A DNA stretch of 64,000 nt, taken from NCBI RefSeq assembly GCF_004403305.1, contig NZ_SOHE01000078.1, positions 46,450 through 110,449 of the forward strand, in the 5' to 3' direction. Below are positions 58,865 through 64,000 of the stretch, piece by piece (position 1 is the stretch's first letter; each line of letters opens with the position of its first letter). This stretch comes from Cryobacterium frigoriphilum (GTDB lineage Bacteria; Actinomycetota; Actinomycetes; Actinomycetales; Microbacteriaceae). The position numbers and the translations under genes are program-made. Under the pieces are notes generated by a model. It saw only the letters and a list, made by a program, of their open reading frames with translations, ran no database searches and was not told where the DNA came from.

Positions 58865-60240
58865 TTCTGGTCTCCCCAGGTAACGGGCACCGAGGTGGGC
58901 GCCCTGAACGACAGGTTGTCTGCGAACACGATGGCGGCGGCGTCGATCAGGCGCAGCCCGGGGGCGGCCTTGAGGGTCTCTTCGACGACGATCTTGTCCT
59001 GCATTTTGGCGAGCATGTTGCCGAGGCAGTAGTGGATGCCGAAGCCGAACGACAGGTGGTTGCGGGCGTTGACCCGGTTGATGTCGAAGGTTTCGGGCTG
59101 CTCGAAGGTGCCAGGGTCACGGTTGGCGGAGCCCATCAGCAGCAGGATGTTCGAGCCGGCCGCAATGGCGACGCCGCCGATCTGGGTGTCGACGAGAGCC
59201 TTGCGGCGCCAGCCGACGATGCTCGGCGAGAACCGCAGCGTCTCGTCGATCGCGGCCGGGATGCCGCTCGGGTCGTCGATCAGCTGCTGCCACTGGGCGG
59301 GGTGGGCGAGCAGCTCGCGGATGGTGTTGGAGATGAGCGTCGTGGTGGTCTCGTGGCCGGCGAAGAGCAGGCTATAACAGACCGAGGCGATCTCGTGGTC
59401 GGAGATCTCCGAGCCCGTGGACTGCGCCTGCACGAGATCGAAGACGAGGTTGTCGCCGTTGGTACCGGCGGCGAGCTGCTCGTGCGCGTTCGACACCAGG
59501 CGCAGGCACTCGGTCCAGTAGTCCACGAGGTTGTGGGCGTGCGGGATCTGTTCCTCGTCACTGAGGTCGCCCCATGTCATCGCGGCACGGGAGTCCGACC
59601 ACTTCTTGTAGGTCGAGACCATCTCCGGGCCGACGCCGAGCAGTCCGAGGATCGTGATCGTGGGGATGTCCACGGCGACGTCGGTCAGAAAATCACCGCG
59701 GGCATCCGGATGCGCCAGCATCTGCCTGAGCAGTCGCGCGGTGTTCTCGCGGATGGTGGGTTCGAGCTTCTTGTAGCGGCGAGGCGTGAATTCCTTTTGC
59801 ACGATGGCGCGCATGCGGGTGTGCTCAGGGGGGATGCGCGCGCTGAGGCCGGAGTAGGCGGTGAAGCCGCCGTCGTTCATGATCTTCGTGGCGGCGGCGC
59901 CGCGGGCCCGCACCGGTGCCTGGGCATTCTCACTGCTGAAGACCTGCCAGTTGTCGAAAACGGCCTTGACGTCGTCGTAACGGGAGACGACGAAGTAGCC
60001 GATCTCCGCGTTGAACATGACCGGTTCGTTCTCGCGCAGGGCGGCGTACGAGGGGAACGGGTTCGTCATGGCGAACGGGGCGTAGCCGTGGTGTGTGGCG
60101 GCTTCTGGAAGGACGGCATCGGGGGCAGCGGATGCGGGGGCGTGGGCCACGGGGCATCCGCTTCGTTCCGGGGCGGCCACGGCGGCCGGCGGCGCGGGCC
60201 GCGCTGATGCGGGCCGAACGATAACGGGTTGAGCGTTCAC
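58861..60240 (-). CDS. creJ: Cytochrome P450 (CYP288/CreJ-type)
   Basis: 459 residues. I-helix LLFAGHETTTTLI near residue 296, ExxR in DETLRFSPS, heme loop LSFGFGIHYCLGN with axial Cys near 405. The first ~45 residues are a Pro/Ala-rich soluble extension. In the known C. glutamicum system the P450 oxidises the methyl group of 4-methylphenyl phosphate, not the free cresol. First structural gene after the IclR regulator. Confidence 0.92.
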   Translation of the reverse strand: MNAQPVIVRPASARPAPPAAVAAPERSGCPVAHAPASAAPDAVLPEAATHHGYAPFAMTNPFPSYAALRENEPVMFNAEIGYFVVSRYDDVKAVFDNWQVFSSENAQAPVRARGAAATKIMNDGGFTAYSGLSARIPPEHTRMRAIVQKEFTPRRYKKLEPTIRENTARLLRQMLAHPDARGDFLTDVAVDIPTITILGLLGVGPEMVSTYKKWSDSRAAMTWGDLSDEEQIPHAHNLVDYWTECLRLVSNAHEQLAAGTNGDNLVFDLVQAQSTGSEISDHEIASVCYSLLFAGHETTTTLISNTIRELLAHPAQWQQLIDDPSGIPAAIDETLRFSPSIVGWRRKALVDTQIGGVAIAAGSNILLLMGSANRDPGTFEQPETFDINRVNARNHLSFGFGIHYCLGNMLAKMQDKIVVEETLKAAPGLRLIDAAAIVFADNLSFRAPTSVPVTWGDQK

Positions 60241-60297
60241 GATTGCTCCTTGTTCTGCGTCCTCGTCGCTGAGGTCTCGCGAGGTCTATCTAAGGGT

Positions 60298-61122
60298 TCA
60301 GCGTTGCCCTGTGGTGGCGGCTGTCCCACTGGATGGAAGTGGCTTGGGTTCGGAGCTCGCTGTGGCCGGCAGGTGTGCGATCCCGCCCTGCAGGCGCTGG
60401 GCGGTGCCGAGCAGGGTCGGCAGGTAGCGCTCGAGCTGGTGCATCCGCCCGATCTGCAGCACGATGCCGAGCCCGCCGAAGATGCGACCGTCGGGCTGGA
60501 AGACGGGCACGGCGAGCGAGCAGGAGCCGAGGCGCACCTCTTCCGAGGCGAGTGCGAAGCCGCGAGCGCGAACCTTGCCTAGTTCGCGGCGCAGTTCGGC
60601 GGGGTCGGTCATGGTCTGCGGGGTACGCGGGTCGAGAGGTCCGTCGAGAATGGCGCCCTGCACCCAGTCCTGTTCGAAGGCGAGGATGGCCCGGCCGACC
60701 GCGGTCGCGTGCAGCGGCAGCCGCCCGCCGACCCGGCTGGCCTGAGGCACCCGGCGGCTGCCGTAGACCCGATCGATGTAGAGCACCTCGGCGCCGTCCC
60801 GAATGGCGAAGTGCACGGTCTCCTGCGTGAGCCCGAAGAGGTCCTGCAGGTAGGGGCGCACGACGTCACGCAGCTTGCGGCCGGCGTGTTGGCCGAGCTC
60901 CCAGAGGCGCAGGCCGATCTGGTAGCGGCCCTGGGCATCCCGTTGCACGGCACCCCACGTTTCGAGTTCACCCAGCAGCCGGTGCGCGGTGCTCTGTGGC
61001 AGTCCGCTGGCCTGCGTGATCTGTGCGAGGGTCCGGGATGCCGGGCTGTCTTCGAAAGCCGCCAGAATGCTGAGCACCCGGCTCGTCACCGACTGGCCCG
61101 GAGCCGACGTATGACCTGCCAC
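60298..61122 (-). CDS. creR: IclR-family transcriptional regulator of the cre cluster
   Basis: 274 residues. HTH RVLSILAAFEDSPASRTLAQITQASGLPQSTAHRLLGELETWGAVQRDAQGRYQIG near residues 15-70; effector domain VRPYLQDLFGLTQETVHFAIRDGAEVLYIDRVYGSRRVPQASRVGGRLPLHATAVGRAILAF. Reads in the same direction as the operon, 58 bases before creJ. The symbol is assigned from cluster context, and 4-cresol or 4-hydroxybenzoate is a plausible effector. Confidence 0.85.
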   Translation of the reverse strand: MAGHTSAPGQSVTSRVLSILAAFEDSPASRTLAQITQASGLPQSTAHRLLGELETWGAVQRDAQGRYQIGLRLWELGQHAGRKLRDVVRPYLQDLFGLTQETVHFAIRDGAEVLYIDRVYGSRRVPQASRVGGRLPLHATAVGRAILAFEQDWVQGAILDGPLDPRTPQTMTDPAELRRELGKVRARGFALASEEVRLGSCSLAVPVFQPDGRIFGGLGIVLQIGRMHQLERYLPTLLGTAQRLQGGIAHLPATASSEPKPLPSSGTAATTGQR

Positions 61123-61338
61123 GGCTGCCTCGACTCACGGATCGTCTCCCGAAGCCTCGGGAGACCCCCACTCTAGAGTCGGGACAGGTGCTGCGGGAGG
61201 GTCTTAGGTCCCGCAGAGTGCCCCCACTCGCCCGCCCGCCGCCTCCCGCGCGATCGCAGTGTGCCTCTCGCTCACGAGGAGCCCCGGAACGCCCAGTGAA
61301 GCACCCCCTCTCCCGAATGGTTCCCTCGCGCCCACCCC

Positions 61339-61430
61339 AAGGGGCCATTTTTGGCTTCTCGTGCAGAACGGATGCGGTTCACGGGGCCATCTCTGGCGTC
61401 TCGTTCACGAGAAGCCAGAAAGTGCCCCTT
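61339..61430. repeat. Intergenic inverted-repeat element with 3-4 related copies
   Basis: The 427-base gap between the IclR gene (61122) and the ABC ATPase (61550) has no gene. A 25-base arm beginning AAGGGGCCATTTTTGGCTTC (61339-61363) has a 22/25 complementary arm at 61406-61430. A second copy in the same sense starts at 61383 and can pair with the same right arm, and a degenerate copy lies near 61260-61300. It looks like a mobile or REP-like palindromic element, or a two-state terminator. Confidence 0.75.
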
Positions 61431-61549
61431 GCCCGTCACTGCTCCTGTTTCGAGCGAAGATGAGGTCGCCGTCGGGGCGGGCAGCGACGCGCGGTGAACC
61501 GGGGCCTGGGCGGCAGGCAATCTCGTCACCAGGACGGAACAGCGTCACC

Positions 61550-63166
61550 TCAGACGAACGACTCCGCCACCTCGTCCGAGTACGGGTACGCCAGGGCCGG
61601 GCGACGGATGCTCACGCGCACCCGGTCACCCCGCTGCGGCAGGTCAGGTGCCGCCACCCGCGCCCGAATGGTCGTGCCGTCGGCGAGCTCGACACTCACG
61701 AGGGCGTCGTGGCCGGCGTAGGCAATCGCGGTCACGGTGGCGACGACGGGCTCGGCACCGGCGGGGGCCTGACCGAGGCCGGCCAGCTGCCGCGCGCGCG
61801 GGCGTGAGTGGATCAGCGAGACCGAGGTCGCGGCCGCACTCGAGGTCGCCGCTGCACTCGATGGCGCGGATGCACTCGATGGCGCGGTTGACAGCGGCCC
61901 CGAGGCGAGCTCCGCCGCGGAAACTGGCGCGGCGGATGGTGCGGCCGGATCGAGGACGGCCGCATCGAGGAGGTCCGGGACAACCAGGTCCGGGACAACC
62001 AGATCCGGGACAACGAGGTCCGGGTCGAGGACGGCCGCGGCAGCCTGCGCGGCGGACTGCTCGGTCGCTGACGACTGGCGCCCTGGCACCGAGCCCGGCG
62101 CGATCACGCGGGTGATGGCGGGCGACAGGTGCAGCCATTCCGGGCGCAGCATGAGGCGCACCGGGGTGCCATCGGCCGGCACACGATCGCCCGGCAGCGT
62201 GCCATCGACCGCTGCCACCGCGTCGTCGGCCGCCGAACCGACGTAGGCCCGAGCCGGCACCACGCCGAGCGCGCAGTCGACCCGGCCCGTCGCGGCGGCG
62301 GCAATCTCGGTGCCGGTGCCCACCCAGCGACCGTCGAGCTCGACGGTGTCGCCGACGAAGCCCGCGACCCAGCGACTGACCGGGTGCTCGTAGACCTCGG
62401 CCGGGGTGCCCCACTGCAGCAGGCGTCCACCGCGCATCACCGCGACGTAGTCGGCGAGCGACAGCGCCTCCTCCTGATCGTGGGTGACGAGCAGGCTCGT
62501 ACTGTTCTGGTCGCGCAGCAGGGCCGCGACCTCGATGCGCAGCGCCGCGCGCAGCAGCGGGTCGAGGGCCGCGAACGGCTCGTCGAGCAGCATCAGGTCG
62601 GGGCGGGCGGCGAGCGCCCTGGCCAGCGACACCCGCTGCGCCTGGCCGCCGGAGAGCTGAGCCGGCGAACGGTCGACGAGGCCGGTCAGCCCCACCAGCA
62701 CGGCGAGGTCGACGATGCGGGCGGCCCGGGCGGCCTTGCCTCCGGTGCGGCTGCCGCGCGGCAGGCCGAAGCCGATGTTCTCGCCCACCGTCAGGTGGGG
62801 AAAGAGTGAGGCGTCTTGCGGCACCCAGCCCATGCCACGCTTCTCCGGGGCGAGCTGCACGGTCGGACTGCTGACGACGCGGGTCCCCACCCGAATGGTT
62901 CCACTCGACGCGGGAAGCAGGCCGGCGACCGCGCGCAGCAGGGTCGTTTTGCCGCATCCGCTCGGGCCGAGAACGGCCACCAGGCTACCGCGCGGAATTC
63001 CAAAGCTGACGCCCTCGAGCACGCTCGTGTCACCGTACGAGACCTGCAGACCGTCGATCGTGACCCAGTCGGCGGCGGGCGGCGCGGCGGCGGCGCGGGC
63101 CGCGGCGTTTCGGGCGACGGATGCCGCCTGCCGCTCGGCCGGCCCCTCACTGGTTCGCGTGTTCAC
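61550..63166 (-). CDS. Fe3+-type ABC transporter ATP-binding protein with repeat-rich C-terminus (FbpC-like)
   Basis: 538 residues from GTG 63166. VAVLGPSGCGKTTLLRAVAGLL (Walker A near 67-74), WVPQDASLFPHLTV (Q-loop), LSGGQAQRVSLARALAARPDLMLLDEPFAALDP (signature and Walker B), then TOBE-like segments. A ~75-residue insert near 390-465, rich in VVPDL repeats and Ala/Ser, splits the TOBE part; typical FbpC is ~350 residues. Partner of the permease at 63.2 kb. An Fe3+ substrate is likely from similarity only. Confidence 0.9.
   Translation of the reverse strand: MNTRTSEGPAERQAASVARNAAARAAAAPPAADWVTIDGLQVSYGDTSVLEGVSFGIPRGSLVAVLGPSGCGKTTLLRAVAGLLPASSGTIRVGTRVVSSPTVQLAPEKRGMGWVPQDASLFPHLTVGENIGFGLPRGSRTGGKAARAARIVDLAVLVGLTGLVDRSPAQLSGGQAQRVSLARALAARPDLMLLDEPFAALDPLLRAALRIEVAALLRDQNSTSLLVTHDQEEALSLADYVAVMRGGRLLQWGTPAEVYEHPVSRWVAGFVGDTVELDGRWVGTGTEIAAAATGRVDCALGVVPARAYVGSAADDAVAAVDGTLPGDRVPADGTPVRLMLRPEWLHLSPAITRVIAPGSVPGRQSSATEQSAAQAAAAVLDPDLVVPDLVVPDLVVPDLLDAAVLDPAAPSAAPVSAAELASGPLSTAPSSASAPSSAAATSSAAATSVSLIHSRPRARQLAGLGQAPAGAEPVVATVTAIAYAGHDALVSVELADGTTIRARVAAPDLPQRGDRVRVSIRRPALAYPYSDEVAESFV
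61972..62031. repeat. 15-base tandem repeat inside the ABC ATPase gene
   Basis: Three to four units of GTCCGGGACAACCAG encode the VVPDL repeats of the insert in the TOBE region. They keep the reading frame. Confidence 0.9.
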
Positions 63167-63215
63167 AAGGCGCCTGTTCTGTCGAGGATTCTGGAGGGAT
63201 TCTGGAGGGAAACGG

Positions 63216-64000
63216 TCACTGCTGTTCCTTCGCCACGCCGCGGATGCCCGACAGCAGTACCGTGGGTACCGCCGCGAGCAGCACGAGGGCCGCCGCATAG
63301 GGCGCCGCGGCGCCGAACTCGAAGACCGCGGTGCGGCTCCACAGCTCGGTGGCCAGCGTGGACACCCCGGTCGGGCGCAGCAACAGTGTCGCGGGCAATT
63401 CTTTCATGACCGAGATGGCTACGAGCAGGGTGCCGATGGCGATTCCGGGCAGCGCGAGGCGGGCGGTGACCTTCCACCAGGTTTGGAGCGGCGAATAGCC
63501 GAGCATGCGCGAGACGTCGGTGAGGCTGCCGGGCACCGCGGCGATGCCGCTGCGCATGCTGCCGATCGCGCGCGGCATGAACAACACGACGTAGGCGAAG
63601 ACGAGCACGGCCGAGGTTTGGTAGAGCGCAGGAACCGCGGCGAGGGCGAAGAAAACGAGCGAGAGGCCCACGACGATGCCGGGCAGGGCGTGGCCGAGAA
63701 AGCCGACCGCCTCGATAGCGGCGACCAGCCGGCCCCGGTAGCGGGCGGCGAGGGCGGCAATCGGCAGCGCGACGAGGGCGGTGATCAGCGCAGCCCCGAG
63801 CGCGAGGGCGAGCGTTGCACCGATCGCCTCGAACAGGCGCGGCACGTCGATCGCGCGCAGGGTGGCCGCCTCGACGAGTCGGTTGCCGAGCCCGAGCACG
63901 GGAACGAGGATTCCGGTGGCCGGGGCCAGCAGCAGCACGGCGAGCGCCGGCCCGAGCCAGCGCCCCGCACGCCGCGCCGGGGTGGTGCTGCGGCCGCCGG
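63216..64000 (-). CDS. Fe3+-type ABC transporter permease (FbpB-like, 5' end outside window)
   Basis: The last ~261 codons of a binding-protein-dependent permease; the frame is open to the window end, so GTG 63938 is not the start. Hydrophobic segments include LAVLLLAPATGILVPVL, ATLALALGAALITALVALPIAALAARYR, GFLGHALPGIVVGLSLVFFALAAVP and VLVFAYVVLFMPRAIGSM. The EAA loop is VPGSLTDVSRMLGYSPLQTWWKV. It ends in TVLLSGIRGVAKEQQ. The gene precedes the ATPase by 49 bases. Confidence 0.88.
   Translation of the reverse strand, partial: GGRSTTPARRAGRWLGPALAVLLLAPATGILVPVLGLGNRLVEAATLRAIDVPRLFEAIGATLALALGAALITALVALPIAALAARYRGRLVAAIEAVGFLGHALPGIVVGLSLVFFALAAVPALYQTSAVLVFAYVVLFMPRAIGSMRSGIAAVPGSLTDVSRMLGYSPLQTWWKVTARLALPGIAIGTLLVAISVMKELPATLLLRPTGVSTLATELWSRTAVFEFGAAAPYAAALVLLAAVPTVLLSGIRGVAKEQQ

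Overview
The window is high-GC DNA in which neighbouring genes overlap by ATGA, GTGA or TGATG junctions and promoters have TTGACN / TAnnnT boxes. This suits an actinobacterium. The mix of genes (cre-type alkylphenol cluster, standalone 5'-3' exonuclease, polyketide-antibiotic-type ABC exporter, VPT-repeat membrane protein) suggests Microbacteriaceae or a relative; the genus cannot be fixed from sequence alone. No tRNA, rRNA, phage, transposase or CRISPR array was seen.

Region 1 (1-8.1 kb) is the end of a phosphonate C-P lyase locus: phnL (5' cut), a DUF1045/2H-phosphoesterase gene, phnM, phnN, then a divergent MFS gene, then the phosphonate ABC importer phnD-phnC-phnE, with both permease halves fused in one PhnE chain. 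A hypothetical gene and an SRPBCC protein follow.

Region 2 (9.3-42.5 kb) is a large catabolic island. It holds a flavin reductase fused to an IclR-effector-like domain, an MHS-family importer, a riboflavin kinase fused to a helix-turn-helix, a MarR regulator, a five-gene isobutyryl-CoA/valine operon, etfBA with a membrane cytochrome b, a thiolase, two related luciferase-like (LLM) monooxygenases, three NTF2-fold proteins, a carboxymuconolactone-decarboxylase-like protein, two acyl-CoA-ligase-type proteins, three enoyl-CoA hydratases outside the mms operon, a single-chain biotin-dependent acyl-CoA carboxylase, two SDR dehydrogenases, a long type I Baeyer-Villiger monooxygenase and a TetR regulator. 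Eight good copies and one degenerate copy of an 18-bp palindrome (GTCAAC-N6-GTTGAC) lie in front of these genes. In five places its right arm forms the -35 box of a well-spaced promoter, so most of the island looks like one repressed regulon. A second motif, ACTAGG repeated at exactly 20 bp, precedes the mms operon, the etf/thiolase pair and the last SDR operon. My reading is a pathway that oxygenates and opens a cyclic or branched, terpenoid-like ketone or alkene, activates the acid to a CoA ester and shortens it to acetyl-, isobutyryl- and propionyl-CoA. The substrate is unknown.

Region 3 (42.7-51.1 kb) is mostly housekeeping or exporter genes: 5'-3' exonuclease, a two-gene ABC exporter, a 1010-residue repeat-containing membrane protein and a MATE efflux gene that lacks a normal start codon.

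Region 4 (51.2-61.1 kb) matches the cre cluster for p-cresol/alkylphenol oxidation through aryl phosphates: aldehyde dehydrogenase, HD phosphohydrolase, ferredoxin reductase, ferredoxin, SDR, two-subunit aryl-phosphate synthase, P450 and an IclR regulator.

Region 5 (61.5-64 kb) is the end of an Fe3+-type ABC importer (ATPase with a repeat-rich C-terminal insert, and a permease cut by the window end).
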